Of a stretch of 64,000 nucleotides of DNA, positions 1-12,714 are shown in pieces. The notes below the pieces were generated by a model. It ran no database searches, was not told the origin of the DNA, and saw only the letters and a program-made list of their open reading frames with translations. Position numbers and translations under genes: made by a program. The stretch is taken from positions 5,480,465 through 5,544,464 of the forward strand of contig CAXIPT010000008.1 of assembly GCA_964030475.1 (NCBI GenBank), written 5' to 3'. Source of the DNA: Tethya wilhelma (Eukaryota; Porifera; Demospongiae; Tethyida; Tethyidae). How positions within the stretch are numbered: the first letter of the stretch is position 1; every line of letters begins with the position of its first letter.

Positions 1-123
1 TACAAAATCAAAATGTTCGATAAAATGTATGGGTTTTCGCGGGCTTTCCGTAGACTGGTCAAGTGCGATTTTTTGACAAAAATGGTAATTTTCCAAATTT
101 TAGAATAAACCATATTATTTGAA

Positions 124-195
124 AGATCTCTTTGAGCTGATCGCAATGGTGAAGTCCCAGCTTCATATGACCTTCCTAGACTGAGATATACAAAC
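124..195. repeat. Dispersed repeat A, copy 1
   Basis: This stretch shares the words GCTGATCGCAATGG and GACCTTCCTAGACTGAGATA with two copies at about 18815-18885 and 18990-19065 inside the large TAF1 intron. The shared block is about 60-70 bp. It looks like a fragment of an interspersed element; the family is unknown. Confidence 0.7.
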
Positions 196-820
196 ATGCC
201 TATATGACAACATTACTATCATACGTACGGTAGTACGTATAGTAGGAATGGGCCGGCTGTCCCATTGACACAATACAAAATGTTGGCCACCATAAAAATC
301 TAGTCAAACAAAATTAAACCTTCAAAGTTGCTCAGAAGCTCTCACTGACAGATTACCAACTGCATGCAAGGCCTAAACTCACAAAAACTTTCTGCAGCAC
401 TCGTAGAGAGCGCTAGTGGGAAGCCACCATAGTGCCATTTTTGTTCTTCTAACTTACGTACTTCCTAACTGACTTACTTGAAAAGGATTTCCACAGAACC
501 AGAATGTGTTGAGCCAACTTTGACAGCACAAAGTAAGTTCTTTTCATGGGTACTACATTCCTTGACACTCGCTTTCATCATAAATAGGCCTAAACAAAAA
601 CTAGAAAACTTTGAAACTTAGTGTATAAATTCACAATGCAGCCGTCTTTGTAGATAGAGTTCAAAGGTCATCTATCCACGTGGCATTACTATGCGCATGC
701 GCATTAGACTCTTCCAGCATAATGTAGTGCATGTATAGCTGCTACTCAAGCTTTTTGTACGGACTAGCCAGTCTCTCTCTAATAGTCTCTAGTGTTGAAA
801 AAAGTGAATGAACAAGTAGT

Positions 821-1214
821 AAAAAATTCAAAAAAAAAATAAGCAGTGTAGGAATGGGCAGTGCATTAAAAAGTATTGGAACAAGGCAGGGTCTCAATTT
901 CGGCACCTGACTACTTCATTTTTATGCCCAACTCTTGGCCGGCAGTCTAGTTTAAGTTATATACCTGTCTCTTATAGTTTACTCTATTGCTTTAGTAGCC
1001 AAGTGATTAGCTACAGTACTGAGAAATTTGAACCAATGCAATGAATAAGCTACGGTACTATTACAGATCTTTGCAACACAACACTGAAAATCCATATGAA
1101 GGATCAAGAATAAAAATGAAGTAGTCATGTGCTGAAATTGAGACCCAGCCTTGTTCCAATACTTTTTAATGCACTGCCCATTCCTACACTGCTTATTTTT
1201 TTTGAATTTTTTGG
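821..1214. repeat. Fold-back inverted repeat (MITE-like)
   Basis: The arm at about 821-928 is the reverse complement of the arm at about 1111-1214, over roughly 104-108 bp with only a few mismatches and a one-base difference in an A/T run. The central spacer is about 182 bp. A transcript of this DNA could form a hairpin of more than 100 bp. I see no transposase and no clear target-site duplication. It lies in the probable intron at the 3' side of the last visible eIF5B exon. Confidence 0.8.
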
Positions 1215-1267
1215 TATTATGAGCCCAACATTCAACCACCATTGTGTGTTGGTGGCTACACTGACTG

Positions 1268-4200
1268 ACCTCCATGACCACGGCCTCCAGCTCCATGGAG
1301 AGAGCCAGCTGCTGAGGGATGATCTTCTCAGAGTAGTTGACGAGCAGAGCAATGAGGTCTCCCATGCCATCCCCAGTGATGGCGGAGGTGGGAACCAGGG
1401 GGATGTACTCCGAGAAGTCCACCTTCTCCCAGAACAGAGCCACGTTCAACCCCTGCATGTCACAAACACCACACCACACTCTCACATCACACTCGTGGTA
1501 CGATAACACGACTAAAGTCCATCTGGTTTGAGAATGCCGGTAGAAAAACTTTAATAACTTTCTAAATATCCAACCAATTTCAAAATTTCAAGCACCATTG
1601 GAAAGCGCTCATTCTCCCCGTTCTTTTTTCAGCTTCCTACGCATTACCAATGCGAAGGTTAGCTATTTTGCCCCATATGAAAAGTATGGTCATGAATCTC
1701 ATTATTTCACTTCCGGCGGTATTCTCAAACCAGATAGACTTTAGCTCTTGCCTGCTCAGCAAATTCAGTGATTGTCTGTTTGACTCTGTCGTCAAAATCA
1801 TCTTTGGTGTTGGGTTTCTGTCTCTTGACGGTCTCTCTCACTCCTCCACTGGGATTACGTCGCCAGTCGTACAGACGATCAATCTATAAATAGAACAACA
1901 CATTACATAATAATAGCGGGAAACTCTTGTAAGAATAAATTTCCACTATATTTGTCGCCTCTTGGCTAGCTGACCTTATTAAGAGCCACGACGAAGGGGG
2001 TTCCCCGTTTCCTGAGTAGATTGAGGGACTCCAGTGTCTGTGCCTCGAGGCCATGCATGATGTCAACCACCAGGATGGCGAGGTCACAGAGAGAGGAGCC
2101 TCGCGAACGGAGGTTGCTGAAGGACTCGTGGCCCGGGGTGTCGATGATGAGGAGACCAGGGATCCTCATCTCCAGCTTGGAGAACTGACAGGAACACAGG
2201 ATAAGGACAGAGGTCAAAGTACACTAATGGCTTACATCTTTCAGCATCTTAGTTTGGTCTCGTATGGCCTCCTCGGGTACAAAGGTCGCTCCTATCTGCT
2301 GTGTGATCCCCCCGGCCTCTCCGTCCTGGACGTTGGTCCGTCTTATCTTGTCCAGGATCTTGGTCTTGCCCGTGTCCACGTGGCCCAGGACACACACCAC
2401 CGGGGAGCGGAGGGTGTCCAACGAACGCTCAGCCTCATGACGAGCTCGCCGTTTCTATAGCAACACAATATAATACATTATCCCAGAGTTTGACCTTTGC
2501 ACTCACTATGATTCTTTTCCTGGCCTTGTCCAGAGGTGTGCTGGACTCATCATCTGAAGACGATGAGGAACTGTCAGAGTCCGAGGAATCATCCTCACTC
2601 TCCTCCGCTGGAGGGGCGGGGTCACTGGTCTCCATGGCAACAGGAGTGGTGTCTTGAGGAGGTTCTTCTTGTCTGGCTTCATCACCATCACCTTCAGCTT
2701 CATCATCATCATCATCCCAGTTGGTCTTCACCTGCAGTGAGAGAGAGAGTAGCCATCTTAACCCCCCCTCTCTCTCTAGCAGCCATCTTACATTGTCTTC
2801 TTCCTGCTCCTCCTCTTCATCATCCCAGTTCTCCTTCACGTCCTCACTTTCATCAGCCACGCCCACAGGAGAAGCCTCCTCTGAGGTTGGCTCCTTTGTC
2901 TCCATGGCAACAGGTTCCTCAACAGTTTCTGAGCAGTAAACATAACAAATAAAACATTAACTTCCTCTAACTTCCTACAACTGTTCCTATCCAATTGGTT
3001 CACACTACCTGGTTTGGTGGTCTTTGTCTTCTTCCTTGCTCTTGCTCCATACCTCACCTTCCCCCTGCCTCCCTCGGCTGCTGACGGCTTGTCTGGCACC
3101 GACACACCTGCACAGAAAGGACTCCTCCTCAACAAAATCACACTACTAAACCTAGCCCAGAGGTACGCCATACAGCACATGCTAAATCCCGCCTATAACA
3201 TTATGGGCAGGAAGGTCTGATACAATATAGCAGGAAATTTTTGCTGGTGTACAATTTCGTACAAATCGCTAAAAATGGGCTGAACTTTTATTGTAGTTAT
3301 AAACTTGGTATACGAGCTGCACGCTTGTATTGCACATAATGTGGAAGTTTTTGTATATTTGAACAGCATATGAAAAAAAACCATTGTTGTTTTAGTTTGA
3401 TACAATCTTTATTAGTTTTCATTATGAGGCTAACTAATTTTAGTTTAGTTTAAGTTATTTCCCGGTGGCCCACTTTAGTATTAATTTAGTCTTAGTTATT
3501 ACTGTAGACTGATATATGCTTCAGTTAGTTGTTGTGAGACCCTTTTAGTTTACTTTAAGCACACACATTCATGTAGGTGGTTTAGATGACGCGTGTCAAA
3601 TTGGAAGCTCAAGGTTCAGGTGTTCCAAGTGAAGACTAATGACCTAAGATTTAGTTTAGTTTTAATATCAAAACTAAACTAATAGTTTAGTTTTAGTTAT
3701 CCAAATACCCCAAACTAGATTTTAGTTTTAGCTATAGTTCACAAAAACAACAATGGAAAAAACTAATACAAAATTGCACCATGTGAAAGTTCCCACTATC
3801 CTAACCCCCCCAACATTTCACCTTGTTCCCTGAGGGCACTGACAGCAGCCAGCCTGCGTGCCTCAGCCTCTCTCTCCTTCTTGGTGACAGGCTTCCCTTC
3901 CATCTTTCTGCGCTGCAGTCGCTCCTTCTCCTTTTGCTTCAGACGCTCCTTTCTCTCCTGCTCCAATCGTATCTAGGCCAGTACAATACGACACCAGCAA
4001 TGATTGTGGTGGATCACTTCAATGACTGGCAACCAACCTTTTCCAACCTCTTTCTCTCTTTTTCCTCCTCCTCTCTCTGTTTGGCCAGTGCTGCCTCCTC
4101 TCTCTTGCGCATCTCCTCTTCCATGGCTTCCTTCATCTTCTTGATCCGGGAGATGGCGGCCTTCCCGGGAGCTCCCTTCCCACGACTCTTTTTCTCCTCC

Positions 4201-5182
4201 TCTTTCTTCTTTTTCTTCTTCTTTTTCTTAGTTTCCTCCTCTCCATCGTCCCCTCCAGCTGCCTCTCCTCCAGTGGCAGTTACCTCCGGGTCACCGCCAG
4301 CAGCCTGAGAGACCACCTTCTCCTTAGGAGTCTCTTTAAGAGCGTCTTTAGGAGTCTCTTTAGGAGCGTCTTTATGAGTGTCCTTAGAAATGTCTTCCTT
4401 GGTGGGGCCTCTCTCAGCAGGAGTTGCTCCACTCTCAATCTCACGCAGCAAGGCATCCAGTTCGTCATCACTGGATGCAGTGATCAGTACAATAATCAAA
4501 TATTAAAATGCTCACTGCTATTGTCTGGTACACTCACTTCACAGCATCCTTTTTCTTCTTCTTTTTGCCTTTCTTTCCTCCCTTACCAGGCTCCTTCTTC
4601 TCGGCTGTAGCTCCTGCGTCCTGTTTGACGGGTTTATCAGCTGATGAATCCTGCTTGGCTGGTTTCTCAGAATCCTGTTCAACTGGTTTGTCAGGTTCTT
4701 GTTTCACTGGTTTCTCAGCTGTTGAGTCATTCTTCTGAGGGGGTGCAGAATCCTGCTGGTCTGGCTGAGTGTGTCCACCAGTACCATTGTCGACACCATC
4801 AATGTCTTCATCACTAGCAGATTATTAACAAACATTAACAGTATGGCTACACCATAGATATTATGTATAATATCTATGGCTACACGCACACATTTGATTA
4901 TGTGCTGCTACTCACTATTCATCAAAAAACTCTCTCTTTTTCTTCTTTGATTTCTTGCCTCCTCCACCAGCTCCCCCAGTGGCGGGGGGTCCTGGGTTCA
5001 CTGCTCCCTCAACATCATCCCCCTGGGGGTCGTTGGCATCAAGGGAGACCTCTTCATCCCTACAAGATGAGTTCAATGTGACGGTGATTCTAAACCTTGC
5101 CATTTTAAAGATCGTAAATGATTTGTACGTCTAGTTACCTCGTCTCATCCTTCCCTTTGCCTTTTCCTTTCTTCCTGCCCAT
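1268..5182 (-). CDS. EIF5B: Translation initiation factor eIF5B (partial, 3' end outside window)
   Basis: eIF5B is the ribosome-dependent GTPase that joins the 60S subunit to the 48S complex. The start ATG is at 5182, giving [14 protein letters not shown], spliced at 5139 to the next exon. Exons, approximately: 5139-5182, 4917-5059, 4538-4815, 4038-4475, 3825-3975, 3010-3105, 2790-2930, 2512-2732, 2236-2456, 1972-2185, 1735-1885, 1268-1456. The N-terminal half is a Lys/Glu-rich low-complexity arm, as in animal eIF5B. The G domain follows: G1 GHVDTGKT, switch I region [11 protein letters not shown]3 DTPGHE, G4 NKID (split across an intron) and the SAITGDGMG segment near G5. The last exon ends at VVMEV, where domain II should follow. 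Domains II-IV are absent. Identity is certain from the G domain; the loss is either the window edge or an assembly break. Confidence 0.95.
3418..3745. repeat. Degenerate TTAGTTTAG-rich low-complexity tract in eIF5B intron
   Basis: The intron between the eIF5B exons at about 3105 and 3825 holds many imperfect copies of TTTAGTTTAGTT, including a near-perfect hairpin around 3653-3680 (AGTTTAGTTTT and its complement either side of a short loop). Bases 3225-3290 just before it (TAGCAGGAAATTTTTGC) resemble the repeat at 35753. It is non-coding and probably a decayed repeat. Confidence 0.6.
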
Positions 5183-5566
5183 TTCACACACAGCATTGGT
5201 GATTCTTACAGTCTCTTTCAGAGGAACCTCAACTTCAAGTACAGTAATTCTAATCAGAGCCCACCAGCATGTGGTGTTGCAACATCATTGTACAACACAT
5301 GCTAGTTGCTGAATCAGCAAGTTTTACTGCTTGTCGCATACGCGTACTTCCGTATATCTTGCTGAATCAGCATAAACTATAATGCATGTTGACACAAACC
5401 ATAATGAAGTGTAGAAACATATAGACTAAGGTACTAGGTACAGAAAACAAGGAGGCTACATGGAATAATTGATACATGTGGATATATACCATGATGTAAT
5501 GCAAATACATGGTGACTAACATAAACTGCAGGGTTTAGTGGTCTGTCCATCCAGGACACACACACA

Positions 5567-5615
<49 letters not shown>

Positions 5616-5689
5616 CTAGCTACGTATATAACATTGCAAACAGTGAAAACAATTGTCCAATGAGTGAAAACAGAGAACCAGGTGTTAGT
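5183..5689. promoter_or_regulatory. eIF5B 5' flank with (AC)n and two MARE-like palindromes
   Basis: This lies between the eIF5B start and the Smad stop codon; I see no gene in it. It carries two perfect TGCTGAATCAGCA palindromes at 5307-5319 and 5360-5372, about 125 and 180 bp upstream of the eIF5B ATG, and an (AC)n tract followed by (GA)n at about 5551-5614. The proximal part presumably contains the eIF5B promoter; the distal part would be Smad 3' UTR. Confidence 0.5.
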
Positions 5690-7422
<1,733 letters not shown>

Positions 7423-9594
7423 ATGGCTGTTCCTGTGGATGCTCTCTTTGAAAAGATATCTAAAACAGTGAGAATGTGAGTGGATTATTGGGTGTTTGAT
7501 AACCTCCTCTACTCTTCATAGGAAGCAGACACTGCCCAGCTGCTGTGTGAATTGGATGCTCTCCAAAGAATCACTCCATCGTCTTCTTCTCAGTCCAACT
7601 CACAGTGTGCGTCTCTGAGGACAGCTAATGCTAAGCTGAGATATCGGGTTGAACATCTAAAGAAGGTATTGTTGTCCCACATACTCTGTTAATTGATATC
7701 TCTCCACCATCTCCCTCAGAGCATCGCAGAAGCCGAGGGACTGCAGATGAAGTACATGACGAGTGTGCGTGGTGTCATCAGTGGGCTGTTTGAAACGGCC
7801 GTTCGCAGTCTCTATCCATCGTACCGCCCCCTGAAGAGTGGCGTGCAGCTGTCAGGGAAGTTTGGCGACTACCAGTGCACCATGGCAATGCCCATATCCC
7901 AAGTACAGGCACTCTCTGTTGTGGAGGGTGTGTGTGTGTTTTTTTAATAATGTTGTTTTTCTGCAGATGCTGAAGGGACAGGGTGTTAGCATGGCACCTC
8001 GAGATGTGGCCTCCAAGTTGGTCTCTCAACTCAGAAACCACGAACCATTCGTTGAAAAGGTGTAACAACTGTCATCCTAAAAGGTTTAATATGTTTATCT
8101 CTCTCTCTCTCTCTCTCTCTCTGACATTAGTGTGAAGTAGCTGGTCCTGGTTTTGTCAACATCACCATCAAGCCATCCTTTATCTCTGAGCTGGTTACAG
8201 ATATATTGGTGAATGGTGTCAGAGCTCCACCCACTGGGCAGAGACTGAGAGTGGTGGTGGATTTCTCCTCTCCTAACATTGCCAAAGAGATGCATGTTGG
8301 TCACCTTCGATCCACCATCATTGGCGAGACCATCTGCAGGCTGCTGGAGTTCATTGGGCATGATGTACTCAGGTAGCATAGCAACACTTGTTCTCCTAGT
8401 CTCCATCTCATGGCTGTTGTCTTCTCTGCTCCCACCAGGCTGAATCATGTCGGAGACTGGGGAACGCAGTTTGGAATGTTGATAGCTCACTTGCGTGATC
8501 GGTTCCCAGACTATGCTAAAGTGTCTCCTCCCATTAGTGACCTGCAGGCCTTCTATAAGGTAGGCCAAGGAATCACTTTACCCTATCTAATACACGCTGG
8601 TGAAATCAATAGCCTTGTGTTCAAATTGTCATTATCTGGCTACAGGAGTCCAAAGTTCGATTTGATAATGAGGATGACTTCAAGAAGAGGGCGTATGAGC
8701 ATGTGGTGTCTCTTCAGAACCACGACCCCAACATCATGAAGGCCTGGCAGCTCATCTGTGACGTCTCCAGGAAAGGTAGCTGTGAATGTGTCATCAACTG
8801 TTCCTCTCTCATCAATATTGCCATCTCCAGAGCTTGGTTTGATCTACGACCGTCTTGGCGTGACCCTGATAGAGAGAGGTGAGTCCTTCTACCAGCCCAT
8901 GATGCCCTCCATCGTCACTGATATGGAGTCCAAAGGTCAGTGCAAATTAAGTACTCTTATTTTATATTAAATGTGTTACGCAGTGTTACACTCTGTGATC
9001 AGGATTGGTGACGGTGGACGAAGGTCGTAAGGTGGTGTTTGTAGAAGGTCAGAAGGTGCCCCTGACCATCCAGAAGTCAGACGGTGGGTTCACTTACGAC
9101 ACCTCTGACCTCGCTGCTCTGAAGCAGAGGGTTGAGGAGGAGAAAGGGGACTGGCTCATCTATGTGGTGGACGCTGGTCAGTCGGTCCACTTCCAGACAG
9201 TGTATGGTGCAGCTAGGAAGGCAGGCTACTACAGTGAGGAGGAGACCAGGGTGGACCACGTGGCATTTGGCGTGGTGCTGGGGGAGGACAAGAAGAAGTT
9301 CAAGACACGGTCAGGAGACACAGTGAGACTAGTGGACCTCCTGGATGAGGGCATGGAGAGGGCCCTCGCCACTCTCAAGGAGAAGAACAGACAAGCTGTG
9401 AGTTGGTCGCAGCGGGGAGTTAACTACAGTGGTAGTAGTGTTAATGTGTGAGTGTGTATGTATGTGTGTGTGTGTGCAGGTGTTGAGTGCAGAAGAATTG
9501 GAAGCTGCTCAGAAGAGTGTTGCCTATGGCTGTATCAAATATGCTGACTTGTGTCACACTAGAACTAATGACTATGTGTTCTCCTTCAGTAAGG
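7423..9594 (+). CDS. RARS1: Cytosolic arginyl-tRNA synthetase (C-terminus missing)
   Basis: Class I synthetase that charges tRNA-Arg. Exons, approximately: 7423-7467, 7522-7664, 7720-7902, 7967-8060, 8131-8373, 8440-8559, 8646-8774, 8832-8936, 9003-9398, 9480-9594. The N-terminal leucine-rich helix used in the multisynthetase complex is followed by the Arg-tRNA synthetase N domain (SGKFGDYQC) and the catalytic fold with the HIGH-type motif HVGHLRS. Further conserved blocks are [31 protein letters not shown] and the KMSKS-equivalent region [17 protein letters not shown]. The last exon ends YVFSFSK, after which the family continues for roughly 200 residues with the anticodon-binding domain. That part is absent: a (CT)n tract and an N at 9733 follow, then the tail of the next gene. 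The truncation is best explained by an assembly gap, not gene decay, since every exon present is intact. Confidence 0.96.
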
Positions 9595-9629
9595 TGGGTG
9601 TGCCACTTCACAAGAGCTAGTTCTGATCT

Positions 9630-9647
9630 CTCTCTCTCTCTCTCTCG

Positions 9648-9732
<85 letters not shown>
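9630..9732. repeat. (CT)n microsatellite ending in an assembly gap
   Basis: About 100 bp of nearly pure CT follow the last visible RARS exon and stop at the single N at 9733. The sense strand of RARS reads CT here. Confidence 0.9.
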
Positions 9733-9733
9733 N
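9733..9733. other. Collapsed assembly gap (single N)
   Basis: The RARS anticodon-binding domain, expected immediately downstream, is absent, and sequence resumes in the 3' flank of the opposite-strand CNOT7/8 gene. The N therefore stands for an unknown length of missing DNA. Confidence 0.85.
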
Positions 9734-9804
9734 ATTTGCGTATACAAAAGCAACTGTTGAGAAAAAGAGTAAGATAATAAAAGTGATGAGCTGTTCTCTA
9801 TCTA

Positions 9805-11177
9805 TTATTGCGAGGACTCAAAGCCATTCCCGTTGGGGAAGGTCCCCAGTCCGTGGAGGAACCCACAATACTTCTCTTCATCTATGTAGTCATCAAAAAA
9901 CACCTGTGTGCATGGAGGTTAAAGGTCAACTATAATTATCATTACATACCATAAACGTGGAAATATTGGCGATTCTGGTCTGGCTGCCTCCAACAAAAAT
10001 AATGGTGATTTTAAATTTGGCAGTCATTGACTGAACACTCGCAGAATTATATGTATGACAAAATATTGGAGGAACATTAAATTTGAAGCGATTTCTGAGA
10101 AGATTGCCAAATTTCCAAATTTAATGTACTGCCAATATTTCCATGTTTACGGTAATAAATATTGTATTTGCTTTGGGACTCACTTGTTTCATCTTGAAGA
10201 AGGCCTCCCCAGTGAGGTAGCTGTCGCTGCCTGCCTGGTGCTGGGTGCCCACCCTCTCCAGCTGGAGACATAGAGGGCAGCTCAGTTCATGCCAATATTC
10301 ATGTAGTGATGTCATCAATGACTTACTTCCAGTGAGTCTGCCACTTCCTGGAGGCCTCCTTTCAGGTTCTTGCAACTCTTCATCAAATATTTGACATCAT
10401 AGGTCTTGGGGAAGTAAATGGTGAGCAATTCAAAGAACTCCTTCTCCTCATCTGGTAGCTTCTGGTTCGTTAACACTCGCAACAGATAACCAAAGTCATA
10501 CCCACTGTAAGAAGAGGAAGGTCACACCCACCATGATGGTAACCCTCAAGGACACAACTCTCACCTGGCAAACGTGACCCATGTGACCTCCTCCAAAAGG
10601 ACCAGCCCAGAGGAAATGAACAGCTCAGCAAATTGCTCCACTTGAATGCCCTCGTCTTCGTGTCTCTTGAACTGTATGCCGGCATCAGAGAGCATGTCGA
10701 TAGAGTCCTGGGCGTACATGTCATCCCTGAGGGAGAGAGAGAGAGCTAGCCCCGAGGCCTCTCTCAGCAGAGGTACACTCACCCCAGACTGAATTTGAAG
10801 TTGAATTGGAAGGTACACAGTCCAGGCGGCTTCTCCCCACGCTCATTGTAGAAGGTGAGGCCGAGCTGGATGAGCTTCAGGAGGTTCACGTTGCACCTGA
10901 GCAGCTGGTACTGGTAGTCACTGGCACTGCGGAACTCTCCGATGGGTTTAGCCACGACACCAGGGAACTCAGTGTCCTACACACACACACACACACATAC
11001 ACTAGCTAGCTGGTTAATTGTTAGCAACGGGGTATAATTTACCATGGCAACGTAGGGGTGTGTAGCGATGAGCTTCCTGATGAGGTTGAATCCCTCCTCG
11101 AGGTTCCTAGCCCACACCTCCAGTGTGTGCTGCTCACCTCCGCTGTTGGCCTGCATCCCTCCTTGATGAGCCACCAT
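9805..11177 (-). CDS. CCR4-NOT deadenylase CAF1 (CNOT7/CNOT8)
   Basis: DEDD-family 3' exoribonuclease that shortens mRNA poly(A) tails as the catalytic subunit of CCR4-NOT. Exons, approximately: 11043-11177, 10785-10980, 10565-10729, 10328-10505, 10190-10271, 9805-9902. The DEDD residues are seen in DTEFPG (Asp and Glu, exon 2 start), SGYDFGYL (Asp) and QHQAGSDS (His and Asp). NLLKLIQLGLTF and YDVKYLMKSCKNLKGGLQEVA are family blocks. The start at 11177 gives MVAHQGGMQANSGGEQHTLE; a second Met seven residues on is an alternative. It ends FESSQ with a stop at 9805-9807, so it is complete, lacking only the poorly conserved vertebrate tail. Divergent from the nucleotidyltransferase gene. Confidence 0.95.
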
Positions 11178-11733
11178 AGAGACCACGCCCACTTCAATAT
11201 AATAAACCAAGGTTGTTCTAATTAATACACACCACGCGGAACCTAGCAAGCAAGAGAGAAAACAGCATTAGGACGAGTTCAATACTGTAATTATTATGAA
11301 CTGGGTATTGTGAACATTACTCTGAGCCTAAAATTGTAAGTATTAACCTACTTCTATACATGAATAGAGAAATGCCTTCAAAGCTTTAGCTTACCTTCAA
11401 AGTTGCCCGGTAGAACACTTGTGTCTCTTGTCGGTGGAATCAAGCCTCTCTCTCGCTGGTCTTCCGCAACAGTAGCCTGCTACTGGCTCTACAAACGACA
11501 TGTAAGCTTGGGGCGTAATTATATTGTATGCTGACTCAGCAATTTGTAAACTTTTCTGGCGACCCTTTACCATATAATATACAACTAACGCATAATTACT
11601 TGAGTTATGTATATTCCGCGCATGTGACGTCAAGGGTGTGACGACCTTTACCATCTGCACCCTGTATTTATCCATAGTTTGAGCACTCCTCATTATTTTA
11701 CTGCGTATCTTCATTCTTTGGGGAGTTCAAGAG
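11178..11733. promoter_or_regulatory. Divergent intergenic region CNOT7/8 and nucleotidyltransferase
   Basis: A 556-bp gap between two start codons facing away from each other. It contains one perfect T-MARE-like palindrome TGCTGACTCAGCA at 11529-11541 and no recognisable gene. A CNOT7/8 5' UTR exon may lie in it. Confidence 0.5.
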
Positions 11734-12663
11734 ATGGAAAGTGACCTGCTGCAGGCAGCCTCTTCCTCTGTCCAGTCTCACGAGCAGCTGCACCACTGTC
11801 TGGTGTCCTCACTCAAGGACCAGCCTCATGCTCACAAAGGTGAGGGACACCCTCTAATTTAACTCATTATTAGTAATTATTAATGTATTTCCATAGCTCT
11901 CACTGACAGCAAGAGTGTCCTGAATCAGCTGAGAGTCCTCAAGAGTCAAATTGAAGGATCGTACTTCAAGTTCCAGCCTGTTTCGTTGGACACTGATGGT
12001 TTGGTTCATTTGAAGCATCTCATTCTCTCCCACACCCCCTCCACCCTTCGAGAGGAGACCAGGAGAAAGATGGCCCAGCAACTCACCAACCTGTTTCAGG
12101 ACCATGTCAAGAAGATAATCTACGCCTGCATTCTATCGTGTCCGTGGTTCGCAGGTGGTCAGTCGGAGGAGTCAGCTAGGGCAAGGAACAACATTCTGTA
12201 TGTGGTCTACGTTGCTACTGACGAGCAGTTCTTCTCTGTAGCCACACCCCATGAAAGGGAGCTGGGAGAAACTCTGGATCAGGTTTGGCTTGGAGGGGTC
12301 TTCCCTAGCTATCAATGTGTTATTGTGAGGTTCATTGCAGGGGGTGCTGTTTGCTGCTGAGGTACGTCACGTCTGTTCTCAGCTGTTGAGAGGCAACGTC
12401 CGATCTCTGGAGGCTCTCTCTGCCCCCCCACAGAGTGTGGTGGTCACCTCCCAAGAGTGGCAGTCCTTTGTCTCCCTCTTGGATGCCTCCACTCTGCTAG
12501 GAAAGAGTTTCATGGATCGTTGTTTTGGCCAGTCCCTCGGAGGACTTGTCAAGAGGAAGAAGGTGAACGGCCGACTGGTCCTCAGGGACGACATCACACT
12601 CACCACCTTCTGTGACTCTTTTCGGTACAGATTATATTCATTGCAACATCCGCCTCACTTGCT

Positions 12664-12714
<51 letters not shown>

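Larger units (their letters stand above)
1..1267. other. Left-edge non-coding stretch, probably eIF5B intron
   Basis: I find no conserved coding exon here on either strand. The last recognisable eIF5B exon ends at about 1268 with a donor (GAG followed by GTCAGT), so this stretch is best read as the start of a long intron running off the left edge. It holds a dispersed repeat at about 124-195, a short hairpin near 222-242 (arms TACGTAC and GTACGTA) and the long inverted repeat listed separately. The next eIF5B exon, carrying domain II, is not visible. Confidence 0.6.
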
